Below, one piece after another: positions 21,664 to 31,427 of a DNA stretch of 64,000 nucleotides. The translations under genes were made by a program, and so were the position numbers. Numbering within the stretch: position 1 is the first letter of the stretch; the number at the start of each line of letters is the position of its first letter. The notes beneath the pieces were generated by a model. It searched no databases and was not told the DNA's origin. It saw only the letters and a program-made list of their open reading frames with translations. Location of the stretch: assembly GCF_900456775.1 (NCBI RefSeq), contig NZ_UAUL01000009.1, forward strand, positions 1 through 64,000, in the 5' to 3' direction. Source of the DNA: Sarcina ventriculi (GTDB lineage: Bacteria; Bacillota; Clostridia; Clostridiales; Clostridiaceae).

Positions 21664-23079
21664 TTGTTAGGTAAAACGTATGAAGATATGACATTAATAC
21701 AATTAAGAGAAATTGCTAAGGAAATTGGCATTAAAAATATTACTAAAAAGAAAAAGAGTGAATTAATAGAAGATATAAAATTAAATTCACCTAAAGCGAT
21801 AGAAAAAGATGGTGTTATCTTAAAAGAGAAAATAGCGCCTAAAGTTTTAGAACATGATATCGTTGATAATAATAATGAAAATGGTTCGGAAAAAACATCA
21901 GATGAAGTAAATGAAGAGAAAAAAGAAAAATTTAAGCAAATGTTAAGATCATCAGATAGTGTAAAAGGAATTTTAGAAATATTAGATACTAATAATTTTG
22001 GTTTCTTAAGATGTAGAAATTATTTAACAAGTGATGAGGATGTTTATGTATCTCCGGCACAGATAAGAAGATTTAATTTAAGGACTGGAGATGAAGTAGA
22101 AGGAAAGGTTAGATATCCTAAAGAAGGAGAAAAGTTTAAAGCACTTATTTTTGTAGAGAAAGTAAATGGAGATAGACCAGAAAAAGCTATAGGAAGAAAG
22201 AGATTTGAAACATTAGTTCCTATATATCCAAATGAGAGGTTAAGGCTTGAAACTAATAACGAAAAAGATTTAAGTTCTAGACTTATGGACATAGTATGCC
22301 CTATTGGAAAGGGGCAAAGAGGGGTAATAGTTGCACCTCCTAAAGCTGGTAAGACATCACTTCTTAAAAAAATTGCACAAAACATATCTAAAAATTATCC
22401 AGACATTAAACTTATAGTGCTTCTTATAGATGAAAGACCTGAAGAAGTTACTGATATGCAAAGAAGTATAAATGGAGAAGTAATATATTCAACATTTGAT
22501 GAAGAACCACAAAATCATGCAAAAGTAGCTCAAATGGTTTTAGAAAGAGCTAAGAGAATGGTTGAACAGGGCAGAGATGTAGTTATACTTTTAGATTCGA
22601 TAACTAGATTATCAAGAGCATATAATTTAACTATAACTCCAACTGGTAGAACTTTATCAGGTGGATTGGATCCAGGAGCTTTAATCATGCCTAAAAAATT
22701 CTTTGGGGCAGCTAGAAATATAGAAGAAGGTGGAAGTTTAACTATTTTATCTACTGCATTAGTTGAAACTGGAAGCAGGATGGATGATATGATTTTTGAA
22801 GAATTTAAAGGAACAGGGAATATGGAAGTTCATTTAGATAGAAAGCTTCAAGAAAGAAGGATATTTCCAGCTATTGATATCTATAAATCAGGAACTAGAA
22901 AAGAAGATTTACTACTAGATGAAAATGAAAGAGAAGTTGCGTATGCTTTAAGAAGAAGCTTGTATAAAGAAAGCAATATAGATTCTATAACAGAAAATTT
23001 AATAGGAATATTATCAAAAACAAAAAATAATAAAGAATTTATAGATATGTACTTAAAAAATATCAATGATAATAAATAA
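21664..23079 (+). CDS. rho: Transcription termination factor Rho
   Basis: 471-aa hexameric RNA-dependent ATPase that ends transcription. A Rho-N helical domain (residues 1-45, [20 protein letters not shown]) and a charged linker precede the cold-shock-like RNA-binding domain (about 100-165, [20 protein letters not shown]). The RecA-type motor has Walker A PPKAGKTS (about 225), Walker [12 protein letters not shown] and the Q/R-loop region. The start is TTG at 21664 with GGAGGTG 6 nt before it; the earlier in-frame TTG at 21649 overlaps that RBS and is discarded. The 218-bp leader (21446-21663) is AT-rich and holds no recognised riboswitch, though rho is autoregulated in several bacteria. Confidence 0.95.
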   Translation: MLGKTYEDMTLIQLREIAKEIGIKNITKKKKSELIEDIKLNSPKAIEKDGVILKEKIAPKVLEHDIVDNNNENGSEKTSDEVNEEKKEKFKQMLRSSDSVKGILEILDTNNFGFLRCRNYLTSDEDVYVSPAQIRRFNLRTGDEVEGKVRYPKEGEKFKALIFVEKVNGDRPEKAIGRKRFETLVPIYPNERLRLETNNEKDLSSRLMDIVCPIGKGQRGVIVAPPKAGKTSLLKKIAQNISKNYPDIKLIVLLIDERPEEVTDMQRSINGEVIYSTFDEEPQNHAKVAQMVLERAKRMVEQGRDVVILLDSITRLSRAYNLTITPTGRTLSGGLDPGALIMPKKFFGAARNIEEGGSLTILSTALVETGSRMDDMIFEEFKGTGNMEVHLDRKLQERRIFPAIDIYKSGTRKEDLLLDENEREVAYALRRSLYKESNIDSITENLIGILSKTKNNKEFIDMYLKNINDNK

Positions 23080-23082
23080 ATT

Positions 23083-23117
23083 AAAAAAGACATTAATGTT
23101 TTATTAATGTCTTTTTT
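23083..23117 (+). terminator. Rho-independent terminator of rho
   Basis: 15-bp stem (AAAAAAGACATTAAT / ATTAATGTCTTTTTT) ending in a T-run. Confidence 0.85.
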
Positions 23118-23123
23118 ATGCAT

Positions 23124-23154
23124 AAATAAAAAAAGGGGAAAGATAAACTTTCCC
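23124..23154 (-). terminator. Rho-independent terminator of rpmE (minus strand)
   Basis: On the minus strand GGGAAAG-TTTAT-CTTTCCC is followed by CTTTTTTTATT, just past the rpmE stop. Confidence 0.85.
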
Positions 23155-23163
23155 ATTACCCAA

Positions 23164-23370
23164 TTATTTATTAAGGTTAAATCTTTTGTTAAACTTGTCA
23201 ACTCTTCCGCCAACATCAACAATTTTTTGTTTTCCAGTAAAGAATGGGTGGCATTTTGAGCATATTTCAACTTTAAGTTCAGATTTAACAGAACCAGTAG
23301 TAAAAGTATTTCCACATGCACACTTAACCACAGCATCGTGATGGTATTCTGGATGTATGCCTTCTCTCAT
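23164..23370 (-). CDS. rpmE: 50S ribosomal protein L31 (zinc-binding form)
   Basis: 68-aa L31. It has the zinc-binding Cys set (Cys17, Cys19, Cys37, Cys40: VKCACGN and ICSKCHPF) and the family signature HPFFTGKQK. This is the C+ form that stores zinc in the ribosome; a C- paralogue would be expected under zinc limitation but is not in this window. It is monocistronic and convergent with rho. RBS GAGGTGA is 7 nt upstream of ATG. Confidence 0.97.
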   Translation of the reverse strand: MREGIHPEYHHDAVVKCACGNTFTTGSVKSELKVEICSKCHPFFTGKQKIVDVGGRVDKFNKRFNLNK

Positions 23371-23515
23371 CTTTATTCACCTCTTTCGGATTATAAATGT
23401 TGATAAACAACTAGTAACAAGTATAACACGATGAATTTTAATCGTCAATAGTTTAAAATAACTATAATTTAATATATAATCAAAAGGTGACAAAATAATC
23501 TTTGAGGAGTTTTTT

Positions 23516-24103
23516 ATGAGTAAATTATATTTTAGATATGGTGCGATGAATTCAGGAAAATCAACGCATTTAATGCAAGTTGCACATAACTATGAAGAAA
23601 GAGGAATGCATATTGTAATATTAAAACCAGATGTTGATAAAAAAGGTGGAAACAAAGTAGTTTCTAGATTAGGAGTTGACAGGGAAGTTGATTTTTTAAT
23701 AAATAAAGAAGATAATATCTTAGAAATAATAGAGGATTATTTAAAAAAAAGTAAAAAAATAGATTGTATAATTGTAGATGAGGTACAATTTCTTTTAAAG
23801 CATCATATAGATGAACTTTTTGAAATAGCTGTAACTAAGGATATACCTGTTATTTGTTATGGTCTTAGAACAGATTTTAAAATGAATGGTTTTGAGGGTA
23901 GTGAAAGATTACTATTATTAGCACATAGCATTGAAGAAATGAAAACTATATGCAAGTGTGGAAGAAAAGCTATTTTGAATGCTAGAATGATAAATGGAAA
24001 CTTTATATTTGAGGGAGAGCAAGTAGCTATTGATATGTTAGATAATATTGAATATGAAGCATTATGTGGACAATGTTATTTTAAATATAAATCACAATCT
24101 TAA
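23516..24103 (+). CDS. tdk: Thymidine kinase
   Basis: 195-aa type II thymidine kinase, which phosphorylates thymidine (and deoxyuridine) in pyrimidine salvage. The P-loop is YGAMNSGKSTHL (residues about 6-17), Walker B is CIIVDEVQFL, the catalytic Glu lies in that DEVQ segment, and the lasso zinc site uses CKCGRKA plus a C-terminal CGQC. Length is normal. RBS GAGGAG is 6 nt before ATG. It is followed closely by the yqhQ-prmC gene. Confidence 0.96.
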   Translation: MSKLYFRYGAMNSGKSTHLMQVAHNYEERGMHIVILKPDVDKKGGNKVVSRLGVDREVDFLINKEDNILEIIEDYLKKSKKIDCIIVDEVQFLLKHHIDELFEIAVTKDIPVICYGLRTDFKMNGFEGSERLLLLAHSIEEMKTICKCGRKAILNARMINGNFIFEGEQVAIDMLDNIEYEALCGQCYFKYKSQS

Positions 24104-24129
24104 AAAGATGTAAGAGGATGGGGTTGTTT

Positions 24130-25881
24130 ATGAGAAAAACTGAAGTTGGTGGTCAAGCAGTATCAGATGGTGTAATGATGAGGGGAAAGTTTGGTGTAGC
24201 AACAGCGATTAGACAACCAAATGGTAGAATAAGTGTAAGATTTAAAAGAACAAAATTTACTGAGAAAAAAAGAAAAATTTTATGTATACCTATAATAAGA
24301 GGAGTAGTTATACTTTTTAATTCATTAACTTCAGGAATGAAAGAATTAGATACGTCGTCTAAAAATCTTGAAGAAAATGAACCATCAAAATTTGAATTAT
24401 GGTTGAATAAGAAATTAGGTAAAAAAACTAATGATATATTTTGGGGATTAGCAATTTTTATTTCATTATTGATTTCTATAGGGATTTTTATAGTTGGACC
24501 TGTTTTAATAACAGATTTTATAGGATTTTTTGGAGTACCTAAATTTATATTAAATTTCATAGAAGCACTTGTAAGTATATCTATTATACTTATATATATG
24601 TATTTGATTGGCAAAACTAAAGAGATAAAAAAATTATTTGAGTATCATGGTGCAGAGCATAAAACTATTAGATGTTATGAAAGCGAAGAAGAATTAACTA
24701 TTGATAATGTAAAAAAATGTTCGAGGTTTCATCCAAGATGTGGAACTAATTTTTTATTTATAGCAATTATGGTTAATGTTTTTTTATTATCATTTATTAG
24801 TTGGAATTCTTTAATAATGCCTATTGTGGTAAGATTGATTTGTTTACCATTAGTTGTTGGGGTATCTTATGAAATTGTAAAATGGATAGGGAAATCAAAT
24901 AGTATATTAGCAAAAATAATATCATATCCTGGTTTGAAGTTGCAAGTGCTTACAACAAGAGAACCAAATAATGAGCAAATAGAGGTGGCGATTATGGCAT
25001 TAAAAAAAGCAGAAGGAATAAAAGAGCGTGAAAAAACGATAGAAGAATTATTAAATATTTCTAAAGAAGTTTTAAAGAAAGAAGAAATTGATACTTATAT
25101 TTTAGATAGTAATCTTTTGTTGGGTGAAATTTTAAAACAGGATAAACTTTATCTTTTAATGAATAAAAATGAAAAAGTACCTAAATATAAAGAAAAAAAA
25201 TTCATGGAACTTTTAGAAAAAAGAAAAAGAAGAATGCCTATGCAATATATTTTAAAAAAGTGCGAGTTTATGGGACTTGATTTTTATGTAGAAGAAGGGG
25301 TTTTAGTTCCTAGGGGAGATACTGAAATATTAGTGGAAGAAGTTTTAAAAAATATAGATAAAAATAATACTTTAAAGGTATGCGATTTGTGTTGTGGAAG
25401 TGGAGCAATAGGAATTTCTCTAGCTCATTATAGGAACGAAATATTAGTTGATTTAATAGATGTTGAAAGTATTCCAGAGAGAGTTACAAAAACAAATATT
25501 AAAAACTTAGAAGTTGAGGAAAGATGCACATTTATAAAAAGCGATCTTTTAAATGAAGCCATAAATAATGAAAAGGTATATGATATAATTGTGTCTAATC
25601 CTCCATATATAAGGGAAGAAGTCATAGAAACGCTTATGGATGATGTTAAAAATTATGAACCTCATATAGCATTAAATGGTGGAGTAGATGGGCTTGATTT
25701 TTATAGAAAAATAATAAATGATAGTAAATGTGTTTTAAGAAAAAATGGAATATTAGCTTTTGAAATAGGTTTTGATCAAGGTGAAGATGTAAAATTGTTA
25801 ATGCAAAATGAAGGATATAAAGATATAAGAGTTATAAACGATTTATCAGGACTTAATAGAGTTGTTATTGGTAGATTATAA
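24130..25881 (+). CDS. prmC: YqhQ (DUF1385) - PrmC fusion: release factor glutamine methyltransferase
   Basis: 583-aa two-part protein. Residues ~1-290 are a DUF1385/YqhQ membrane domain: it starts MRKTEVGGQAVSDGVMMRG, has several hydrophobic helices (about 105-165 and 215-265) and the motif EYHGAEHKTIRCYE. Residues ~300-583 are PrmC/HemK: an N-terminal helical bundle (VLVPRGDTEILVEE), the SAM motif LCCGSGAIGISLA, and the catalytic NPPY (SNPPYI, about 489-492). PrmC methylates the GGQ glutamine of RF1 and RF2; prfA is the next gene. ATG 24130 is preferred over ATG 24118 because GAGGATGGGG gives it correct spacing. A single uninterrupted frame joins the domains. Confidence 0.92.
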   Translation: MRKTEVGGQAVSDGVMMRGKFGVATAIRQPNGRISVRFKRTKFTEKKRKILCIPIIRGVVILFNSLTSGMKELDTSSKNLEENEPSKFELWLNKKLGKKTNDIFWGLAIFISLLISIGIFIVGPVLITDFIGFFGVPKFILNFIEALVSISIILIYMYLIGKTKEIKKLFEYHGAEHKTIRCYESEEELTIDNVKKCSRFHPRCGTNFLFIAIMVNVFLLSFISWNSLIMPIVVRLICLPLVVGVSYEIVKWIGKSNSILAKIISYPGLKLQVLTTREPNNEQIEVAIMALKKAEGIKEREKTIEELLNISKEVLKKEEIDTYILDSNLLLGEILKQDKLYLLMNKNEKVPKYKEKKFMELLEKRKRRMPMQYILKKCEFMGLDFYVEEGVLVPRGDTEILVEEVLKNIDKNNTLKVCDLCCGSGAIGISLAHYRNEILVDLIDVESIPERVTKTNIKNLEVEERCTFIKSDLLNEAINNEKVYDIIVSNPPYIREEVIETLMDDVKNYEPHIALNGGVDGLDFYRKIINDSKCVLRKNGILAFEIGFDQGEDVKLLMQNEGYKDIRVINDLSGLNRVVIGRL

Positions 25882-25915
25882 TAAAGAATTTTAAAGTAAT
25901 AGAGTGTGTTAAGTC

Positions 25916-25945
25916 TTGATAAAAATTATAATATTATGTTATAAT
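25916..25945 (+). promoter_or_regulatory. Probable sigma-A promoter of prfA
   Basis: TTGATA, 18 bp, TATAAT, 40 bp before the prfA start. Confidence 0.5.
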
Positions 25946-25984
25946 AACTGAATGTGAAAATATGAGTTGCGGAGTGATAAATAA

Positions 25985-27067
25985 ATGATACTAGATAGAT
26001 TAAACTTTATTGAAAACAAGTATGATGAACTTTCCGTTAAAATAAGTGATCCTAGCATAATGGCCAATCAAAATGAATGGAGAAGATTATGTAAAGAGCA
26101 TGCTGATTTAGAGATAATAGTTAATAAGTATAAAGAATATAAAGAAACTATAGATGACTTAGAAGCTAATAAAGAAATGTTAAGTGAAGAATCAGATTCT
26201 GAAATGAGAGAAATGATAAATGTTGAAATAAAAGAATTATCAGAGAAAAAAGAAAGTTTAGAATCTGAAATTCAAATTCTGCTACTTCCTAAAGATCCTA
26301 ATGATGATAAAAATGTTTTTGTTGAAATTAGAGGTGGAGCAGGTGGAGATGAAGCTGCTTTATTTGCTGCTAATCTTTTTAGAATGTATACAAAATATGC
26401 TGAAAAGAACAGATGGAAGGTTGAACTTATGAGTTCTAATGAAACTGATATTGGAGGTTTTAAAGAAGTCGTATTTATGATAAGAGGTGAAGGTGCTTAT
26501 TCAAAGCTTAAGTACGAAAGTGGAGCACATAGAGTTCAAAGAGTTCCAGATACAGAAAGTTCAGGAAGAATACATACATCAACAGCCACTGTTGCAGTGC
26601 TTCCAGAAGTTGATGATGTAGAAGTTGAAATAAATGAGAAAGATTTGAGAATAGACGTGTTTAGAGCTTCAGGTAATGGAGGACAATGCGTTAATACTAC
26701 AGATTCTGCGGTTAGAATAACTCACGTACCAACTGGAGAAGTTGTTTCTTGCCAAGATGAAAAATCACAACTTAAAAATAAAGAAAAAGCTATGAAAATC
26801 TTAAGAGCAAGACTTTATGAAAAAGCAGAAGCTGAAAGACTTGCTGGAATAGCAGAAGATAGAAAGAGTCAAGTAGGTACTGGGGATAGAAGTGAAAGAA
26901 TCAGAACTTATAATTATCCTCAAGGAAGAGTTACAGATCATAGAATAGGATTAACTCTTTATAAGTTAGATACATTTATGGATGGAGATATAGACGAAAT
27001 TATAAATGCATTAATAACTGAAGACCAAGCGAAGAAAATGGAACAAATGGGAAATACAGACTTTTAA
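25985..27067 (+). CDS. prfA: Peptide chain release factor 1
   Basis: 360-aa RF1, which reads UAA and UAG and triggers peptide release. A coiled-coil N-terminal domain precedes the codon-recognition domain with the PxT-type segment [13 protein letters not shown]. The GGQ loop is [16 protein letters not shown]; the residue after GGQ is Cys where many bacteria have His. The substrate Gln of PrmC is present, and prmC is the gene immediately upstream. Confidence 0.96.
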   Translation: MILDRLNFIENKYDELSVKISDPSIMANQNEWRRLCKEHADLEIIVNKYKEYKETIDDLEANKEMLSEESDSEMREMINVEIKELSEKKESLESEIQILLLPKDPNDDKNVFVEIRGGAGGDEAALFAANLFRMYTKYAEKNRWKVELMSSNETDIGGFKEVVFMIRGEGAYSKLKYESGAHRVQRVPDTESSGRIHTSTATVAVLPEVDDVEVEINEKDLRIDVFRASGNGGQCVNTTDSAVRITHVPTGEVVSCQDEKSQLKNKEKAMKILRARLYEKAEAERLAGIAEDRKSQVGTGDRSERIRTYNYPQGRVTDHRIGLTLYKLDTFMDGDIDEIINALITEDQAKKMEQMGNTDF

Positions 27068-27073
27068 CATACT

Positions 27074-27101
27074 AAAGCCTTACATATATATGTAAGGCTT
27101 T
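27074..27101 (+). terminator. Hairpin after prfA
   Basis: Perfect 13-bp stem AAAGCCTTACATA / TATGTAAGGCTTT. No T-run follows, so it may be a partial terminator before tsaC. Confidence 0.5.
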
Positions 27102-27139
27102 AAAACTAGGCTTTTAAATTTAAATAAGGAGATTTAATA

Positions 27140-28192
27140 ATGAAAACTAAGATTAACATTATAAAAAAATTAGAAAAAGATAAAATTTTTATAGATGAAG
27201 CAGCTAATGTTATAAAAGATGGGGGGCTTGTAGTTTTTCCAACTGAAACTGTTTATGGTCTTGGTGCTAATGCTTTAGATAGTGAGGCTGTAAAAAAAAT
27301 ATTTATAGCTAAAGGTAGACCTCAAGATAATCCTCTTATAATACATATAGCAGATAAAGATGATTTATATAAGTATGGAAAAAATGTTTCAAAGATAGCT
27401 AAAGATTTAGCGGATAAGTTCTGGCCAGGACCAATGACCTTAATAGTTGAAAAAAATAATTTGATACCAGATGTTACATCCGCTAATTTAAGCACAATAG
27501 GGATAAGAATGCCAAGTGATGAAGTAGCTAGGGAGTTTATAAAAAAATCAAATGTTGCAATTGCAGCACCATCTGCTAATATTTCAGGAAGACCTAGTCC
27601 AACAGATGTTAAGAGATGCATTGAAGATTTAGATGGAAGAGTTGATTATATATTAGGATGTAATGAAAGTGAGGTTGGGGTTGAGTCCACAATAGTTGAT
27701 GTAAGTGTATATCCTCCATGTGTTTTAAGACCTGGTGGAATTACTTTGGAGATGTTAAAAGAGGTATGTCAAGATATATATATGGATAAAGGAATAATAG
27801 GAAAAGATGCTAATATAAAACCTAAAGCTCCAGGTATGAAGTATACACATTATTCTCCAAAAGCAAGAGTCAGGGTTGTAGATGGGAACTTAGATAAATG
27901 TGTTGAAAAAATTAATGAAATGGTGCATAATTACATAGAAAAAGGTCTAAGAGTTGGAGTTATGGCAACTGATGAAACAAGAAACGAGTATAAAGAAGGT
28001 TTGGTTTTATCTTTAGGAACAAGAAATGATGTATCCACAATTGCTAAAAGTTTATTTTCAACTTTAAGAGAATTTGATGATAAGCATGTAGATATAATAA
28101 TAAGTGAAGCTTTTATGGAAGAAGGATTAGGAGTTGCTATAATGAATAGACTTAAAAAGGCTTGTGGATTTGATATTGTAAAAATAATATAA
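27140..28192 (+). CDS. tsaC: Threonylcarbamoyl-AMP synthase (Sua5/YwlC type)
   Basis: 350-aa enzyme making threonylcarbamoyl-AMP from threonine, bicarbonate and ATP, the first step of t6A synthesis. The YrdC domain covers residues ~15-205 (GGLVVFPTETVYGLGANA, KGRPQDNPLIIH, APSANISGRPSPT), followed by the Sua5-specific C-terminal domain (APGMKYTHYSPKA). It is therefore the long Sua5 form. prfA-tsaC adjacency is also seen in Bacillus (prfA-prmC-ywlC). RBS AAGGAG. Confidence 0.95.
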   Translation: MKTKINIIKKLEKDKIFIDEAANVIKDGGLVVFPTETVYGLGANALDSEAVKKIFIAKGRPQDNPLIIHIADKDDLYKYGKNVSKIAKDLADKFWPGPMTLIVEKNNLIPDVTSANLSTIGIRMPSDEVAREFIKKSNVAIAAPSANISGRPSPTDVKRCIEDLDGRVDYILGCNESEVGVESTIVDVSVYPPCVLRPGGITLEMLKEVCQDIYMDKGIIGKDANIKPKAPGMKYTHYSPKARVRVVDGNLDKCVEKINEMVHNYIEKGLRVGVMATDETRNEYKEGLVLSLGTRNDVSTIAKSLFSTLREFDDKHVDIIISEAFMEEGLGVAIMNRLKKACGFDIVKII

Positions 28193-28207
28193 AAGAGGTG
28201 TATTAAT

Positions 28208-28657
28208 ATGAAAATAGCAGTAGGTTGTGACCATGGGGGATTAAATTTAAAAAATGAAATAATTAAGCATTTAAATTCTAAAAATATAGAAATAAAAGAT
28301 TTTGGAACATATACATCAGAATCATGTGATTATCCAGATATAGCCAAAGCGGTTGGAGAAAAAGTTGTAGAAAAAGAATTTGATTTTGGTATACTAGTTT
28401 GTGGTACTGGAATAGGTGTATCTATTGCTGCTAATAAAATTCCTGGGATAAGAGCAGCTTTATGTCACGATACTTTTAGTGCACATGCAACTAGAGAACA
28501 TAATAATGCAAATATATTAACTTTAGGTGAAAGAGTAGTTGGAACAGGATTAGCTTTAGATATAGTTGATACTTTCTTAGATTCAACTTTTCAAGGTGAA
28601 AGACATCAAAGAAGAATAGACAAAATAGCAGACATAGAAAAAAAGTACAATAAATAA
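28208..28657 (+). CDS. rpiB: Ribose-5-phosphate isomerase B
   Basis: 149-aa RpiB/LacAB family sugar-phosphate isomerase, interconverting ribose-5-P and ribulose-5-P. Motifs: [15 protein letters not shown], the catalytic Cys in [17 protein letters not shown], and [21 protein letters not shown]. It is normal in length and 15 nt after tsaC, so in the same operon, as in Bacillus (ywlF). An allose or galactose-6-P isomerase is less likely given this context. Confidence 0.93.
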   Translation: MKIAVGCDHGGLNLKNEIIKHLNSKNIEIKDFGTYTSESCDYPDIAKAVGEKVVEKEFDFGILVCGTGIGVSIAANKIPGIRAALCHDTFSAHATREHNNANILTLGERVVGTGLALDIVDTFLDSTFQGERHQRRIDKIADIEKKYNK

Positions 28658-28679
28658 TTTGATTTTTAGGAGGGTAAAA

Positions 28680-29309
28680 ATGGGTAAAGTTACAGAAATA
28701 AAGCATCCACTTATATCGCATAAATTATCTATGATTAGAGATAAAAATACAGGAGCTAAAAATTTTAGAGAATTGGTGGAAGAAGTTTCAATGCTTATGG
28801 CATATGAGGCTACACGAGATCTTCAAACTAAAGAAGTTGAGATAGAAACTCCTATATGTAAGATAAAATGTTGTGTATTAGCAGGGAAAAAGGTTGCTGT
28901 TGTACCTATATTAAGGGCTGGACTTGGTATGGTAAATGGAATTATAAATTTAATACCAGCAGCTAAAATAGGTCATATAGGGCTTTATAGAGATGAGGAA
29001 ACTTTAAAACCTGTTGAATACTTTTGTAAATTACCTCAAGATATAGCTCAAAGAGATGTAATAGTTGTAGATCCAATGCTTGCAACAGGTGGATCAGCTG
29101 CAGATGCAATAACGCTTTTAAAGAAAAGAGGAGCTAGTAAAATAAGATTAATGTGCTTAATAGCATCTCCTGAGGGAATAAATACAGTAAAAGAAATGCA
29201 TCCAGATATAGATATTTATATAGCTTCAATAGATGAAAAATTAAATGAACATGGATATATTGTACCAGGGCTTGGAGATGCAGGAGATAGATTGTTTGGA
29301 ACTAAGTAG
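28680..29309 (+). CDS. upp: Uracil phosphoribosyltransferase
   Basis: 209-aa type I PRTase converting uracil and PRPP to UMP. The PRPP-binding loop is [16 protein letters not shown] and the uracil-binding end is [19 protein letters not shown] 28680 is chosen because AGGAGG ends 6 nt before it; an in-frame TTG at 28659 lies upstream of that RBS. It continues the prfA-tsaC-rpiB run, as in Bacillus. Confidence 0.97.
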   Translation: MGKVTEIKHPLISHKLSMIRDKNTGAKNFRELVEEVSMLMAYEATRDLQTKEVEIETPICKIKCCVLAGKKVAVVPILRAGLGMVNGIINLIPAAKIGHIGLYRDEETLKPVEYFCKLPQDIAQRDVIVVDPMLATGGSAADAITLLKKRGASKIRLMCLIASPEGINTVKEMHPDIDIYIASIDEKLNEHGYIVPGLGDAGDRLFGTK

Positions 29310-29324
29310 TGTGGAGGACTTTTT

Positions 29325-30476
29325 ATGAATAAAATAAAGGTATTAACTATCTTTGGAACTAGACCAGAAGCCATAAAAATGGCACCTTTAGTTAAAGAAC
29401 TAGAGAGCAGAGAAGAAATAGAATCAAAGGTCTGTGTAACGGCACAGCATAGAGAAATGTTAGATCAAGTTTTAAATCTTTTTGATATAAAGCCTGAATA
29501 TGATTTAAATATAATGAAAACCCGTCAAAGTTTGACTGGAATAACTACAAAGGTTTTAGAAGGGTTGGAAGAGGTATTTGTTGAGGAAAAACCAGATATG
29601 ATTTTAGTACACGGAGATACAACAACTACTTTTGCAGGGAGTTTAGCAGCATTTTATCAACAAATAAAAATAGGCCATGTTGAAGCTGGACTTAGAACTT
29701 TTGATAAATATTTTCCATTTCCTGAAGAGATGAATAGAAAGTTAACAGGAGCTTTGGCTGATTTACATTTTGCACCTACTAAAAGTTCAAAAAGAAATCT
29801 TTTAAGAGAGGGAATAGATGAAAGTATTATAAAAATAACAGGTAATACTGTAATAGATGCTATGGAGCATACTGTAGATGAAAATTATACTTTTGAAAGT
29901 GATGAATTAAATTATATAGATTTTAAAAGTAAAAAAGTGATAATGATAACCGCTCATAGAAGAGAAAACTGGGGTGAAGGAATAGATAACATATGTGAGG
30001 CATTAATAAATATTGTAGATAATAATGAAGATGTTGAACTTATATATCTTGTACACTTAAACCCTGTTGTTAGAGATATGGTTTATGGAAAGTTAGAAGG
30101 TAGGGAAAGAATACATTTATTACCTCCTTTAGATACTAAGGAAACTCATAATTTGATGAATAGATGTTTTATGATTATGAGTGATTCAGGTGGTCTTCAA
30201 GAGGAAGCACCACATCTTGGAAAGCCTGTTTTGGTTTTACGAGATGTAACTGAAAGACCAGAAGCTGTAGAAGCTGGAACAGTAAAATTAGTAGGAACAG
30301 ATAAGGAAAGAATAATTAAAGAAGCAAATTTACTTATAAATAATGAAGAATATTATAATAAAATGAGTAGAGCTATAAATCCTTATGGTGATGGTATGGC
30401 TTCAAAACGAATTGTAGATTTTATATTGAATTATTTTGGAAAACAATGCAATATAAAAGAATTTGGAAGTAAATAA
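29325..30476 (+). CDS. wecB: UDP-N-acetylglucosamine 2-epimerase (non-hydrolysing)
   Basis: 383-aa enzyme interconverting UDP-GlcNAc and UDP-ManNAc, supplying ManNAc for teichoic-acid linkage units or surface polysaccharide. Motifs include FGTRPEAIKMAPLV, VHGDTTTTFAG, GHVEAGLRTFDKYFPFPEE, TAHRRENWGEG and SDSGGLQEEAP. Length is typical. It is 15 nt after upp and ends the operon at a long terminator; in Bacillus the orthologous mnaA also sits between upp and the atp operon. Confidence 0.95.
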   Translation: MNKIKVLTIFGTRPEAIKMAPLVKELESREEIESKVCVTAQHREMLDQVLNLFDIKPEYDLNIMKTRQSLTGITTKVLEGLEEVFVEEKPDMILVHGDTTTTFAGSLAAFYQQIKIGHVEAGLRTFDKYFPFPEEMNRKLTGALADLHFAPTKSSKRNLLREGIDESIIKITGNTVIDAMEHTVDENYTFESDELNYIDFKSKKVIMITAHRRENWGEGIDNICEALINIVDNNEDVELIYLVHLNPVVRDMVYGKLEGRERIHLLPPLDTKETHNLMNRCFMIMSDSGGLQEEAPHLGKPVLVLRDVTERPEAVEAGTVKLVGTDKERIIKEANLLINNEEYYNKMSRAINPYGDGMASKRIVDFILNYFGKQCNIKEFGSK

Positions 30477-30484
30477 AATGTTTT

Positions 30485-30543
30485 AAAGTTCTCAGATTAT
30501 TATTTTAATATAATTAAAATAATAATCGTAAGAGAACTTTTTT
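30485..30543 (+). terminator. Long Rho-independent terminator after wecB
   Basis: The outer stem AAAGTTCTC / GAGAACTTT encloses a second AT-rich stem of 14 bp, and a T-run follows. It ends the prfA-wecB operon. Confidence 0.85.
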
Positions 30544-31427
30544 GTTTATTGAAAGTTAACAAAAAATTATTTTTTAATAAATTATAGAGCAATAGATAGC
30601 TATAATTAATCTTAAATGTAATAAAAATACAAAAAAATGCAAGTGAGATAAATAATTAATTCTAAATATTAAATATTTAATATATGATTTTTACTTGTAC
30701 CATTAAAATATTTAATGATAAAATATTTAGAAGTTTTGATAATATATTGTTTAAAAAAATAAAAAAAATATAGTAAATTAGTATAAAATATATTGTTTTT
30801 TTAGAAAATAAATAATATTATGCAAGTATAAAGAAATAATAGCTAGGCATACTAATAAGGCATACAAAGATAATATGAAAAAAATCAACTTTATAATAAA
30901 AAAATGTATAATAAAAATAAAATTATTTAATTGTATTTAAAAATATAATATTAATAATTATTATTTGGTGAAAAAAGTATAAATTTAATCTAAGTAATAA
31001 TATTTATTTAAAAATATTAAAAAAATATTGAAATAATTATACAAACATTATTCAATTATTATGTGACAATAGTAGGGAATATATTAATATTATCATTTGA
31101 ATGAAAAAAGAATTCGGTAATGAAAATGATATCACTAATATAAAAAATATTCTGAATAATGATTGTAATTTAATATTATAAATCAAAAAATAAGAAAATA
31201 AGAATAAACAAAAGGTATGTCGAATAAAATAGAAAATATACAACTAAAATCTTAGTAAAGGTTAAAAAAAGACAAAATACGACCAAATATGAAATTTTAT
31301 TAATGGTAATATAGGATTTATAATATAAACAAGTAATTAAACAGCTTATATTCAAAAAATTTGAATATGGTTAAAAATGCTTCAATATAATTATTTTTTA
31401 AATTTTAAGGAAAGGAGGAAAATATTT
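30544..31427. other. Gene-free, extremely AT-rich interval before the ATP synthase operon
   Basis: About 880 bp with no credible coding frame or RBS on either strand and a composition even more AT-rich than its neighbours. Other gaps in the window are mostly 15-400 bp. It contains AT repeats such as AAATATTTAAT (around 30670-30730) and a hairpin ATATTCAAA-AAA-TTTGAATAT at about 31348-31368. In many Firmicutes an atpI/atpZ gene occupies the place just before atpB; no recognisable trace of it is found. The atp promoter must lie in here but no strong sigma-A match stands out. Confidence 0.6.

Noticed and set aside
22881..23336. 151-codon minus-strand frame overlapping rho and rpmE
   Set aside because: Runs through the rho terminator and out of frame with rpmE; no family features.
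30660..30740. Repeated AAATATTTAAT motifs considered as a replication-origin-like or CRISPR-like array
   Set aside because: Only a few imperfect AT-only copies without regular spacing, DnaA boxes or spacers; expected by chance in such AT-rich DNA.
31052..31243. 63-codon minus-strand frame in the gap before atpB, considered as an atpI remnant or small gene
   Set aside because: Low-complexity Phe/Ile/Leu peptide from AT-rich DNA with no RBS; no resemblance to AtpI on either strand.
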